Source: DATFKA01 sp042095835 (GTDB taxonomy: Bacteria; Bacteroidota; Bacteroidia; Chitinophagales; Saprospiraceae). Taken from it: a DNA stretch of 25,799 nt. Location of the stretch: NCBI GenBank assembly GCA_042095835.1, contig JBELML010000089.1, forward strand, positions 1 to 25,799, given 5' to 3'. Below, in pieces: positions 8,844 through 16,946 of this stretch. The notes beneath the pieces were generated by a model. It made no database searches. It saw nothing but the letters and a program-made list of their open reading frames with translations, and had not been told where the DNA came from. The position numbers and the translations under genes were made by a program. The stretch's first letter is position 1. Every line of letters begins with the position of its first letter.

Positions 8844-8900
8844 GTGGACACTGTTTTTTATTTTTTACCATTGTTAAGTGGAAATTAATAATTCGTTAAG

Positions 8901-8908
8901 TATTTTTG
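8901..8908 (+). promoter_or_regulatory. Putative -7 box of the TonB-dependent receptor
   Basis: TATTTTTG is an exact match to TAnnTTTG, 48 nt before ATG 8956. No good TTTG lies 19-21 nt upstream. If used, transcription starts downstream of the GTG at 8878, which excludes that codon and supports ATG 8956 as the start. Confidence 0.4.
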
Positions 8909-8955
8909 TGTTGAATTTAATACATGCTGTATTTTTTGGCTACAAAAACTCTTTT

Positions 8956-11900
8956 ATGAAAAAACGTTCACACTCACTTAGTTTACTTCTAGTGGCCTGC
9001 TTAATGACATTCGCCAATGTGATGTTTGCGCAGGTGACTACAGCTACCTTAAATGGATCCGTAAAGGATGCTAGCGGTACGACTATGGATGCAGCTACGG
9101 TTGTAGCAATCCATACACCATCAGGTACTCAATATGGTACAACAACACGCCCTGATGGATCCTTTACACTGCCCAACTTGAGGGTAGGCGGTCCTTATCG
9201 AATTATTGCTTCCTACCTTGGCTACGAGGATCAAGCAATTGAAGGTATAATGCTCAACCTAGCACAAAAACTACAGATTGATTTCGACTTGAAATCAGAA
9301 GCTGTAGGAATCGAGGAAGTCGTAGTAACTGGAGAAAGCGATCCTGTAATCAACAATGATCGCACAGGTGCTTCTACCAATATTTCTACGACTCAGTTGC
9401 AGCGCCTACCTACTATTTCCAGGTCGGCATCAGACTTTACCAGACTGACACCTGCTGCTGACGGAAACTCCTTTGGTGGTCGTAATGATCAGTTCAACAA
9501 CTTCTCTTTAGATGGTTCTATCTTCAACAACCCATTCGGTTTAGATGCTGCCACTCCAGGTGGCCAAACCGATGCACAGCCTATTTCTTTGGATGCAATT
9601 GATCAGATTCAGGTATCCTTAGCACCTTATGATGTTACGCAGGCGGGTTTTACAGGAGCCTCTGTAAATGCAGTAACGAAATCTGGTACGAACACGCTTT
9701 CTGGTACTGTTTTCGGTTTCTTCCGTAATCAAGATTTAACAGGATCTAAAGTTAGTGGATCAGATATTTTTGTACCAGACTTGTCGCAAACCCAGTATGG
9801 TTTTAGCCTTGGTGGTCCAATCATCAAGAACAAACTATTTTTCTTTATCAATGCTGAGGTAGAAAATAGAGAAGACTTGGGCTCTAATTTTATTGCTGCT
9901 GGTAGTACTGCCGAAAAGCAAGCCAATGTCTCTCGTGTAGAAGCATCAGATTTATCTAGAGTGTCTAATCTTTTACAATCTAGATTTGGTTATGCAACTG
10001 GAGATTTCGAAGGCTATCTTCATAATACAGACAATACCAAAGGGATTATCAAGCTGGATTGGGCAATCAATAATAATCATACCCTTACAGCAAGCTATAA
10101 TTTCTTAGACGCATCAAAACAAAAACCAGCGCACCCAACAGCTTTAGGTCGTCGTGGACCTGACGCCGTAACCTTGCAATTCTTTAATTCTGGTTACCAG
10201 ATAAACAATGTCATCCATTCTGGACTGGTAGAATTGAAATCCCTATTTGGCAATAAATTTTCGAACAAACTACAGTTTGGATATTCTGCATTTAGAGATA
10301 CAAGAGATCCATTGTCTAATCCATTTCCGGTGTTGAATATCAACAGAGATGGTATCCGCTATATTGTTGGTGGTCACGAGCCATTTTCTATCAACAATCG
10401 TTTGGATCAGGATGTCTACCAGATCACCAATAATTTCAATGTCTACCTACCCAAGCACACTTTGACGATTGGTGCAGCATTAGAGCGCTTTGATTTCAAT
10501 AACTCTTTCAACTTGGGTGTATACGAGCCATTTGGAGTGGATTATCCAGGAGGTACTTTCTCTGGTGGTTTCGAGAGTGTAGATGCTTTTGAGGCATTTG
10601 TTCAGGCAGGTAGTATGGACGAGGTTGTTGACCATGCGCGCAATACTTTTGCAGCAGGAAACTGGGCATTAGCGGAGACAAACGTTGGACAATTTGCTTT
10701 CTATTTACAAGATGAATGGACACCAACTGATCGCTTCACTTTGACTTATGGTCTACGGGTTGATGTACCATTATATTTCAATACTCAAGAGAAAATCCAG
10801 GAGAATATTGATCGCAAAAGCTTCAATTACGATCCATCAATCGTTTGGTTCGATGAGGAGGGTAATGAGGTACAGTTTGATCACACCGATCTTCCGGAGC
10901 AGACACCTCTTTTATCTCCACGCATTGGTTTTAACTGGGATATCGACGGTGATGGTACCAAGCAGTTGCGAGGTGGATCAGGTTTGTTCACAGGCCGTTT
11001 CCCATTTGTATGGATAGGTAACCAAGTAGCGAATCCAGATTGGTTCTTCTACAATACGACGGCTTCTGATTTCCAATTCCCACAGGTTTGGAGAACTAAT
11101 TTAGGCTACGATCACAAGTTGAAAAGCGATTGGGTGATTTCTGCTGATTTGATTTATACACAGGATGTCAACGCTATGATGGTACGTAACTACAGTTTGA
11201 ATACACCATCTGAGCGTTTGGAAGGACCAGATAACCGTTTGATTTATACAGATGCTGATCGCGCCATTTATAATGGTTTAGGATTTCCATTGCCATTAGT
11301 AGGCTCAGGATATGTATTTACCAATGTGAACGAGGGCTACAGTGTTAACGCCACCTTACAAATCCAGAAAAACTGGTCAAATGGCTGGTTTACGAGCTTA
11401 GGCTATAACTTCCTAGATGCAGAAGATGTATCTTCTATCGAGGCGGAAATTTCTAGTGACGCTTTCGCACAAAACCCTATCGTTGGTAATCCGAACCAGT
11501 CGGTACTAGCTCCATCTTTGTATGGTAACCGTCACCGTTTTGTAGGTTCTGCTCACAGAAGATTTGAGTATGGTAATAATGATCAGTGGGCTACTACTAT
11601 TGCGGTATTCTTCCAATATGCGCAGGGTGGTCGTTTCTCTTACTTATACTCTGGTGATATCAATAGCGATAGCTCTCCGTTGAATGACCTACTTTACATT
11701 CCTACTCAGGGTGAGCTTGGTCAATATCAGTTTAGCGGAGACGCTGCTGGCCAAAGTGCCCAAAGAGCTGCCTTCGAAGCCTTCATTGAACAAGATGATT
11801 ATCTGAGCGAAAATAGAGGTAACTACGTAGAGAAATATGGGTTGCTTTCTCCTTGGTACTCCAATTGGGATATTAGAGTGCTACAGGATTTGAAAATTGG

Positions 11901-12126
11901 TGACAACACGATCCAATTGAGTATGGATATCTTGAATATTGGCAACTTGATCAGCAGTGATTGGGGCGTTCGCCAATTACCAACCAATACGCAGCCAGTT
12001 GGTGTATCTGTTGCAGATGGCGTACCCACATATAGCTTTGATACTTCTTTGACTTCTTCTTTCAGAGATGATTTTAGCTTATTGTCACGTTATCAAGTAC
12101 AGTTTGGATTGAGGTATTCTTTCTAA
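8956..12126 (+). CDS. Oar-like TonB-dependent outer-membrane receptor
   Basis: 1056 residues from ATG 8956. A signal peptide occupies 1-26 (ending V-M-F-A-Q). A carboxypeptidase-regulatory-like beta-sandwich (31-115: L-N-G-S-V-K-D, then R-P-D-G-S-F, then Y-L-G-Y) comes next. The E-E-V-V-V-T-G segment (120-126) is the usual CRD-to-plug junction in Bacteroidota receptors. The plug is at about 130-245 (L-P-T, S-L-D-G, N-A-V-T-K-S-G-T-N), followed by a long 22-strand-type barrel that ends G-L-R-Y-S-F with C-terminal Phe. The closest named relatives are Oar/'TonB-dependent receptor' proteins exporting or importing unknown substrates. No SusD-like gene follows, so it is not a Sus pair. An in-frame GTG at 8878 would add 26 residues before the signal peptide and is rejected. 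Frequent GGT and CGT codons suggest high expression. A structured hairpin follows at 12185-12222. Confidence 0.9.
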   Translation: MKKRSHSLSLLLVACLMTFANVMFAQVTTATLNGSVKDASGTTMDAATVVAIHTPSGTQYGTTTRPDGSFTLPNLRVGGPYRIIASYLGYEDQAIEGIMLNLAQKLQIDFDLKSEAVGIEEVVVTGESDPVINNDRTGASTNISTTQLQRLPTISRSASDFTRLTPAADGNSFGGRNDQFNNFSLDGSIFNNPFGLDAATPGGQTDAQPISLDAIDQIQVSLAPYDVTQAGFTGASVNAVTKSGTNTLSGTVFGFFRNQDLTGSKVSGSDIFVPDLSQTQYGFSLGGPIIKNKLFFFINAEVENREDLGSNFIAAGSTAEKQANVSRVEASDLSRVSNLLQSRFGYATGDFEGYLHNTDNTKGIIKLDWAINNNHTLTASYNFLDASKQKPAHPTALGRRGPDAVTLQFFNSGYQINNVIHSGLVELKSLFGNKFSNKLQFGYSAFRDTRDPLSNPFPVLNINRDGIRYIVGGHEPFSINNRLDQDVYQITNNFNVYLPKHTLTIGAALERFDFNNSFNLGVYEPFGVDYPGGTFSGGFESVDAFEAFVQAGSMDEVVDHARNTFAAGNWALAETNVGQFAFYLQDEWTPTDRFTLTYGLRVDVPLYFNTQEKIQENIDRKSFNYDPSIVWFDEEGNEVQFDHTDLPEQTPLLSPRIGFNWDIDGDGTKQLRGGSGLFTGRFPFVWIGNQVANPDWFFYNTTASDFQFPQVWRTNLGYDHKLKSDWVISADLIYTQDVNAMMVRNYSLNTPSERLEGPDNRLIYTDADRAIYNGLGFPLPLVGSGYVFTNVNEGYSVNATLQIQKNWSNGWFTSLGYNFLDAEDVSSIEAEISSDAFAQNPIVGNPNQSVLAPSLYGNRHRFVGSAHRRFEYGNNDQWATTIAVFFQYAQGGRFSYLYSGDINSDSSPLNDLLYIPTQGELGQYQFSGDAAGQSAQRAAFEAFIEQDDYLSENRGNYVEKYGLLSPWYSNWDIRVLQDLKIGDNTIQLSMDILNIGNLISSDWGVRQLPTNTQPVGVSVADGVPTYSFDTSLTSSFRDDFSLLSRYQVQFGLRYSF

Positions 12127-12169
12127 ACATATAGAGATTTGTAGAAATGGTGAAGTTGTGATTTGAAAA

Positions 12170-12293
12170 TGCAAGCTTCGCTTTGAAAGCCGAAATGATC
12201 CGTAAGGATTGTTTCGGCTTTCATCTGTTTAAAATGAAACTAGTTATGCAGAGCTTGCACCTTTGCACATGCGTAAGCAAAACTCCGTTTTGC
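12170..12293. repeat. Structure-rich intergenic element with three hairpins
   Basis: The 196-nt gap between the convergent receptor and xseB genes holds nested inverted repeats. TGCAAGCTTCGC (12170-12181) pairs 10 of 12 with GCAGAGCTTGCA (12248-12259) around the strong hairpin at 12185-12222. GCTTGCAC (12253-12260) can alternatively pair with GCGTAAGC (12271-12278). GCAAAAC (12277-12283) pairs perfectly with GTTTTGC (12287-12293). It may be a dispersed palindromic repeat or a bidirectional termination region. Confidence 0.45.
12185..12222 (+). terminator. Long hairpin, probable (bidirectional) terminator
   Basis: GAAAGCCGAAA (12185-12195) pairs perfectly with TTTCGGCTTTC (12212-12222). The stem continues through two G-U wobbles and an ATCC/GGAT pairing to a GTAA (GNRA-type) tetraloop, about 17 consecutive pairs. 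It starts 59 nt after the receptor stop and lies on the far side of xseB on the opposite strand. Only a weak T-rich tract (ATCTGTTT) follows, so it may block RNases rather than terminate. Confidence 0.5.
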
Positions 12294-12322
12294 AACTTTA
12301 TCTTAAAAAATCCAATGATTCA

Positions 12323-12502
12323 TCAAGCTCCAAAAAGATTCTGAATCTCATCTTCGGTGGAGCGTAGCTTTTCTCTGCAAAATTTGATTAAAGCGGCAGC
12401 TCGCTTGACCTTGGCGGCTAAATCATCTACGCCGATTTCGTTTTGCTGCAACTGCTGTACAATGACTTGCAGTTCTTTTAATGCTTCTTCGTAAGAGGAC
12501 AT
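12323..12502 (-). CDS. xseB: Exodeoxyribonuclease VII small subunit
   Basis: A 59-residue protein starting M-S-S-Y-E-E-A-L-K-E-L-Q. It shows the XseB signature: an N-terminal helix with Y-E-E-A-L-x-x-L-x-x-I/V-V-x-x-L, then acidic residues before D-D-L, a second helix K-R-A-A-A-L-I-K-F-C-R-E-K-L, and a short acidic tail. XseB helices bind the XseA coiled coil to form the ExoVII single-strand nuclease, which degrades ssDNA in both directions in the cytosol. The length is at the low end of the family (about 60-80). It lies 71 nt downstream of xseA on the same strand, the usual order, so the two are probably cotranscribed. Confidence 0.93.
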   Translation of the reverse strand: MSSYEEALKELQVIVQQLQQNEIGVDDLAAKVKRAAALIKFCREKLRSTEDEIQNLFGA

Positions 12503-12573
12503 TTCTTTGAGTTTGAGAGTTATGGGGACCTGTGGTGTAGGCTATACAAGCCTTCACCGTTTAAGCATTTCCC

Positions 12574-13827
12574 TTATTTGCTAGTATCAATTGTTGACTT
12601 TACTTCTACTTTTACCTCGCCATCTGCTAATTTGATATCAATCAAATCCTTTGTTGCTATATCAGCGATACTGTGTATCGATTTTCCATGTTCATCACTC
12701 AAAAGTGCATATCCACGTGCTAAAATTGCATCTTGATCAAGTAGGTCGATAGTCAATTGAAAACGATCCAAGACCTGACTTTCTCGTTGGATAGGGAATG
12801 TAGCGAAAAGTTTCACCTGTTCTTCCTGTAATTGGACGGTAGTATTTTCTACTTGCATTTTGGTGAGTATTGAAGCGGAAGCCAATTGTTTGGCGCGTTC
12901 TAATTCAATTTGCTGAAGATTGATTAAATGGACACTATTTTGTTGCAGTATTTGGGCGAGCTGTAGGATTTGTCCCTCAAATAATTCATTTCTGTGCAAG
13001 ACAAAATCAGCTACTGCTGTAGGTGTTTTCAGGGATCGATGAGCAAGCATATCGATTACAGTTTCATCAATCTCATGGCCAATTCCTGTTAGTACGGGAA
13101 GAGGATGTTCAGCGATGGTTTTACCAAGCGTATAATTATCGAAAGCACTTAAATCTAGTTTGGCTCCTCCTCCTCGGATAATGACCACCGCATCATAATG
13201 CTTAGAAAGTCGGCCAATATTCAATAGCTGCTCCAATACTTCTGGCTCTACTTTGATGCCTTGCATAGCTGCTGGAAATAGATCGCATTTGAATTGATAC
13301 CCAAAAGGATTGGCATGTAATTGATCTAGAAAATCTTGGTAGCCAGCGGCAGTAGGAGAGGAGATAACTGCAATTTTTTGTAGCACCAAAGGTAGGCTTT
13401 TGGCTTTGTTCCGATCCATTAATTGTTCGGCCTGCAGTTGCTCGATGATGGCTTGTCGCTGCAAGGCCATTTTACCCAAAGCATAAGTCGGATCAATATC
13501 TTCGATCATCAATTTTATGCCAAAACGCTCGTTGTAGTCTACCTTGACTTTTGCTTTGATGGCAGCGCCTTCGATCAGGATACTATCCAAAATTCGACCC
13601 ACTGATTTCTTGATGCTGCGATATTGTTTAGCCCAAATGACAGCCGAAGCCTGCGCAATAATTTCCTCTTCATTGTCTGCTGCATTTTGCACCAACTCTA
13701 CCCAGTAATGCCCTCTAGAAAGATTGCATTGAGCGATTTCTGCTTCGATCCAGACCGACTCCGAGAAGTTAAGGGCCAGTACTTGCCGAATGTGTAGGTT
13801 TAATTCGTATAAGCTATAAGCTTTCAA
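12574..13827 (-). CDS. xseA: Exodeoxyribonuclease VII large subunit
   Basis: 417 residues, near the family length (about 400-460). An N-terminal OB-fold (about 1-115; V-W-I-E-A-E-I, then G-H-Y-W-V-E-L) binds ssDNA. The catalytic domain carries V-I-S-S-P-T-A-A-G (154-162), I-I-R-G-G-G-A-K-L-D-L-S-A-F-D-N (216-231) and G-I-G-H-E-I-D (248-254), all ExoVII hallmarks. A long coiled coil (about 280-360) that carries XseB subunits follows, and the A-R-G-Y-A-L-L segment closes the protein. The start codon is TTG at 13827-13825. The frame is open upstream, but no ATG or GTG precedes the family's normal N-terminus (S-L-Y-E-L-N). The start lies 10 nt after the stop of the glycosidase-domain gene, so the three minus-strand genes probably form one operon. 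Confidence 0.95.
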   Translation of the reverse strand: MKAYSLYELNLHIRQVLALNFSESVWIEAEIAQCNLSRGHYWVELVQNAADNEEEIIAQASAVIWAKQYRSIKKSVGRILDSILIEGAAIKAKVKVDYNERFGIKLMIEDIDPTYALGKMALQRQAIIEQLQAEQLMDRNKAKSLPLVLQKIAVISSPTAAGYQDFLDQLHANPFGYQFKCDLFPAAMQGIKVEPEVLEQLLNIGRLSKHYDAVVIIRGGGAKLDLSAFDNYTLGKTIAEHPLPVLTGIGHEIDETVIDMLAHRSLKTPTAVADFVLHRNELFEGQILQLAQILQQNSVHLINLQQIELERAKQLASASILTKMQVENTTVQLQEEQVKLFATFPIQRESQVLDRFQLTIDLLDQDAILARGYALLSDEHGKSIHSIADIATKDLIDIKLADGEVKVEVKSTIDTSK

Positions 13828-13837
13828 ACGCAGATAT

Positions 13838-14701
13838 TTAATGAACCACTATTACATTGGCCACTTTCCGTTGGCCTTGGTGGTCAAAGGTACGATTATC
13901 GGATGGATAATTAATCACGCCTGTTGGAGCTTTTCCATAAAGATAAAGAGTAGTAGAGCCTCCTCCATCAAGGTTAATGGCAAAATCACAATCCAGACTA
14001 TCTAGAAAGGTGCTAAGCTCAGGAAGACTCATTCCAGCCGCCTTTTCTGTGCGCCCATCTACGGTCAGTAGGATTAAACGTCCTTTTTTGTTTAAACAAG
14101 CACAGCTTCTAGGGTGTCTTTTTTGATGAAAAGGAGTACCATCTAAAGCGATAGGATCATCAAATTCAATCAGCAAAGGCCCACTGAAGAGCACATCATC
14201 TACGGATCGATCACTTTGGTAAACCTCCTCTTCTAGAGGTGTCTGAATGCCAACCATTCCATTCGTATAAATGACAAAGCTTCCTCTGATAACCACACTG
14301 TTTCTATCTTTTAAATCTGCCTGGTTAGGAGCAATAGTGGCTCCATCTTTTTTTAGAAAGGTGACAGAGCCTCCGGCTTGCATATTGAAAAAACCTGCAT
14401 TGATAGCAGCCAGGGCGTTTACACTTTGCGCAAAGTCGGAGGTGGTACGGAGGCTGTCCTGATCATAAAGTAGATCGACCTGCCGTTTTTTTAAATTTAT
14501 GTCTAGCCAATTGATAGATTGTACACTTTCGAATAGATTATCCGTTTGTAAGGTATACCAGATTAATCCGGGGGCTTGTTTTTCCTTGGTGGCTTGCTTT
14601 TTGATTCGATTTAAACGCTTGTTGGTCTGGCCAATTAAAGAATAGGTGCAACAAGTAAAGCTTAGAATGAGTATAATAAAAGAAGCCTTTTTTGCTTTCA
14701 T
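13838..14701 (-). CDS. Exported phosphodiester glycosidase (NAGPA/DUF2233) domain protein
   Basis: 287 residues from ATG 14701. The domain is named for the enzyme that removes N-acetylglucosamine from GlcNAc-phosphodiesters (NAGPA); bacterial members act on envelope or exopolysaccharide phosphodiesters, with substrate unknown here. Motifs fit: A-A-I-N-A-G-F-F (98-105), R-H-P-R-S (195-199), V-D-G-R (214-217) and the diagnostic N-L-D-G-G-G-S-T (243-250). A signal peptide covers about 1-25 (K-A-K-K, hydrophobic core, then S-L-I-G-Q), so it works in the periplasm or outside. An upstream ATG at 14752 would put 17 extra residues before the signal peptide and is less likely. It is first of three minus-strand genes, with xseA 10 nt behind; a functional link with ExoVII is not evident. 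Confidence 0.85.
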   Translation of the reverse strand: MKAKKASFIILILSFTCCTYSLIGQTNKRLNRIKKQATKEKQAPGLIWYTLQTDNLFESVQSINWLDINLKKRQVDLLYDQDSLRTTSDFAQSVNALAAINAGFFNMQAGGSVTFLKKDGATIAPNQADLKDRNSVVIRGSFVIYTNGMVGIQTPLEEEVYQSDRSVDDVLFSGPLLIEFDDPIALDGTPFHQKRHPRSCACLNKKGRLILLTVDGRTEKAAGMSLPELSTFLDSLDCDFAINLDGGGSTTLYLYGKAPTGVINYPSDNRTFDHQGQRKVANVIVVH

Positions 14702-14788
14702 CAGAAAATGTTTTTTAGAGATACGCGGAATATAATTCTTTATTAGTAACACTTAGTTGTAATTTCGATTTTCCCGCTACAATAGGAT

Positions 14789-15484
14789 ATGGATATAAGA
14801 TTATTTACCTACTCAATTTGCTTACTTCTGGGCTGGTTTATCAGTCTACCCAACGCTGCTTGGTCACAGGCATCTCCTCAAGTCGATGCTTTTGAAGTTG
14901 GCTTGGTCTTGGGCGTCAACGCGGCTCAAGTCAATGGAGATCCCTATCAAGGCTATCGAAAATGGGGTTTGCAATCAGGTGTGGAGGGGCGAGCCTACCT
15001 AGGGAGGAATAAAATGATCAGTGGTGGAGCCCTTTTTACTCAAATTGGAAGCTTAGCCAGTTCTATCGAGCGGAAAAGAGATAATAACAACTACCTCGAC
15101 TTCAGGTTATCTTATATTGAAATACCAGTGCTATTTCATTTCCTTTCTCGGCCTAAAGCAGACTATTATAGCTTAGACCTTCAGGCTGGCTTTTCTTTGG
15201 GGAGATTGCTGAGTAGTAGAATTGTAGGTACGCAAACCGTCCCATCTTCTGGGCCAAGCGATTTACCACTAATATTTGAGGTAGTTGACCTTCAAGAACG
15301 CTTTAAGGATTACTCCTTTAACTTTTTGCTTGGCATCACTAAACAGGTTCATCAGAATTGGGGGCTGACTGTTCGGCACAATTTAGCATTGAACGCTTTC
15401 TTCGAGCCTTCTGATTTGGAGGAAGGACTAGAGGAGCTCCAGTCCTTCTACTTTAGTTGTACGATCAACTATTATCTTCGATAA
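14789..15484 (+). CDS. Outer-membrane beta-barrel protein (porin-family type)
   Basis: 231 residues with a signal peptide (1-27, ending A-W-S-Q). About eight amphipathic strands with short turns follow (G-L-V-L-G-V-N, M-I-S-G-G-A-L-F, F-R-L-S-Y-I-E-I-P-V-L-F-H-F, L-D-L-Q-A-G-F-S-L-G, Y-S-F-N-F-L-L-G-I-T, G-L-T-V-R-H-N-L). The 'Y-I-E-I-P-V-L' strand is characteristic of the Bacteroidota PorT/OMP beta-barrel group (PF13568-like). The C-terminus is Y-Y-L-R. Transport or structural role unknown. It is divergent from the glycosidase-domain gene, with starts 87 nt apart, so the two promoters probably share this gap. Confidence 0.8.
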   Translation: MDIRLFTYSICLLLGWFISLPNAAWSQASPQVDAFEVGLVLGVNAAQVNGDPYQGYRKWGLQSGVEGRAYLGRNKMISGGALFTQIGSLASSIERKRDNNNYLDFRLSYIEIPVLFHFLSRPKADYYSLDLQAGFSLGRLLSSRIVGTQTVPSSGPSDLPLIFEVVDLQERFKDYSFNFLLGITKQVHQNWGLTVRHNLALNAFFEPSDLEEGLEELQSFYFSCTINYYLR

Positions 15485-15496
15485 TTCTCCACCGCA

Positions 15497-15728
15497 CTTT
15501 GTCCGTTTAAGTAACAGCCAAAAAACAACTTACCGATTTTGATGGAATCTTCCCGACCTGAATTCGGGACAGGCTTGCTCCAATACGGCGTTAAAAAGCC
15601 TCGCTGATGCCCTGCATCATCTACGTTTTTTGCCTTGTCTTGGCACGAATTTATCCCGACCTTGTGTCGGGAACCTTCTCGATCAAAATGCGGGACTTAT
15701 TCTTTGTCCGTTACTAAACGTACAACTT
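15497..15728. repeat. Long imperfect palindrome (MITE- or REP-like element)
   Basis: The whole 264-nt gap between two convergent genes is essentially one palindrome centred at 15612 (GATGC-CCT-GCATC, 15606-15618). The outer arms GTTTAAGTAAC (15505-15515) and GTTACTAAAC (15710-15719) are inverted copies with one indel. Further in, ATTTTGAT near 15537 matches ATCAAAAT near 15682 inverted. Each arm contains its own hairpin, TCCCGA-7 nt-TCGGGA at 15551-15569 and 15654-15672. GTTAAAAAGC pairs with GTTTTTTGC nearer the centre. No coding capacity and no transposase are seen, and no convincing target-site duplication is visible. Confidence 0.7.
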
Positions 15729-15748
15729 TTCAAGTCCAAACCAATCGA

Positions 15749-16816
15749 CTACTGCAAAACTAAACGTCTACTGATGGTTTTGTCTCCTTGTCTAACCAAT
15801 AAGAAATAAATACCTTTTGCAGTGTTGGCAATATCGATGCGATCACTAAATACACCTTTGAAATTACCTAGATTATTGAGGTAGACTTGACGCCCAGTAC
15901 CATCAAAAACCTGGATAGCCGTCCTGCCTTCTTCTGGTAACTCTAACTGAATGTTGAAAATACCATCACTTGGATTTGGAAAAACATTCAACTCTTCAAT
16001 GGGGATATCACTCACTACTGGTATCGGCTCGCCATCGATTTGGATTGGGGCAACTTCTGCTGGTGTAGGGATGTCCAATTGTACTTGTACTGGTTCTAGT
16101 CCAGGTTGAGGAGTACCGATGATCTGTGGGCCTTCGGCTCTACTATGGTCGTTGTGAGTTGCTGCTCTGGACTTGATAGGGCGATTTTCCGTTTTAATAT
16201 TCCCTGCTCTATAATAAGTGATTTGGATTGGGTCACCTACTTCTCTATTGTCAATGGCGGCGTGTAGATCGGACCAATTGTACATTTGATAGCCATCTAT
16301 CTTCAGAATGATATCATCATCTTCTAGTCCCATAGCTTGGGCAGTAGAGTTGTCAACGATATCAACCGAAATCCCAGTAATGTTTTCTGGTTGATCAGAA
16401 TGATTGGCAGATACGCCTAGGAAAGGATCTTTTTCACTTCTGCGATGCGGGCGATCTAATTCATATCCGTTGCTTAGCTTGGCACTAGCCGTCAGTGGAA
16501 TGCCAGCTCGCATAAACTTCACTTCTGCTGGCGTACCTACTCCAAGTTGGTTGACGATTTCGCCAATACTGCTGCTTTCGCTGGCTTCCTGGCCATTAAC
16601 GGAGTAGATGTAATCAAAAACCTGGATGCCCATTTCTTCGGCTGCTGAGCCAGGATAAACATACCGAACTAGGCTACCATAAGGCATATTTAAGCCTCGG
16701 GCTTCTGCATTTTTTGGATGGATTCGGTGGGCTTCAATACCTAGAGCTGGATCACCAGCTGCAAAGGAAAAAGTAAGCGAGAAAAGTGCGAATGTAAATA
16801 GAACTAAATTTTTCAT
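15749..16816 (-). CDS. Double-PDZ protein with T9SS C-terminal sorting domain
   Basis: 355 residues. A signal peptide occupies 1-20. Two PDZ domains lie at about 24-112 (Y-P-G-S-A-A-E-E-M-G, then V-F-D-Y-I-Y-S-V-N-G) and 131-212 (S-T-A-Q-A-M-G-L-E-D-D-D-I-I-L-K-I-D-G). A Pro/Glu-rich linker (about 230-270) leads to a type A Por secretion sorting domain at 275-355, with L-N-V-F-P-N-P-S-D-G, Q-V-F-D-G-T-G-R and a closing K-G-I-Y-F-L-L-V followed by a basic tail. It should be exported through the Sec system, passed through the outer membrane by the type IX system, and released or anchored on the surface. No protease domain is attached, so the PDZ domains may bind the C-termini of other exported proteins. 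Its 3' end faces the palindrome at 15497-15728. Confidence 0.88.
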   Translation of the reverse strand: MKNLVLFTFALFSLTFSFAAGDPALGIEAHRIHPKNAEARGLNMPYGSLVRYVYPGSAAEEMGIQVFDYIYSVNGQEASESSSIGEIVNQLGVGTPAEVKFMRAGIPLTASAKLSNGYELDRPHRRSEKDPFLGVSANHSDQPENITGISVDIVDNSTAQAMGLEDDDIILKIDGYQMYNWSDLHAAIDNREVGDPIQITYYRAGNIKTENRPIKSRAATHNDHSRAEGPQIIGTPQPGLEPVQVQLDIPTPAEVAPIQIDGEPIPVVSDIPIEELNVFPNPSDGIFNIQLELPEEGRTAIQVFDGTGRQVYLNNLGNFKGVFSDRIDIANTAKGIYFLLVRQGDKTISRRLVLQ

Positions 16817-16946
16817 ATCGGATGAATTTGTTTGTCCTATCTACGAGCTAAGTAGCCAATTGGATCATGGGATTGTAAAAATAGTGATAAATGCCAAGCA
16901 CTTACCACCATTTTTTAGACCTACCTCATGTAGGAATTTACAGCTC

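Noticed and set aside
8844..8870. T-rich tract after the PorE-like gene as intrinsic terminator
   Set aside because: Long T-runs are present, but the only stem before them is 3-4 bp with a tiny loop.
8878..8955. GTG start giving 26 extra residues to the TonB-dependent receptor
   Set aside because: The extra residues precede a complete signal peptide that begins at ATG 8956, and an exact -7 promoter box (8901-8908) lies between the two codons.
10748..11017. 89-codon plus-strand frame inside the TonB-dependent receptor
   Set aside because: It overlaps a well-supported gene in another frame and shows no protein features; the same holds for the other overlapping short frames in this window.
14702..14752. 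Upstream ATG of the glycosidase-domain gene
   Set aside because: It adds 17 residues with charged positions before a normal signal peptide starting at ATG 14701.
16928..16946. CCTAC / GTAGG hairpin after the small barrel gene as terminator
   Set aside because: The stem is only 5 bp, and on the relevant minus strand it is followed by an A-run, not a T-run.
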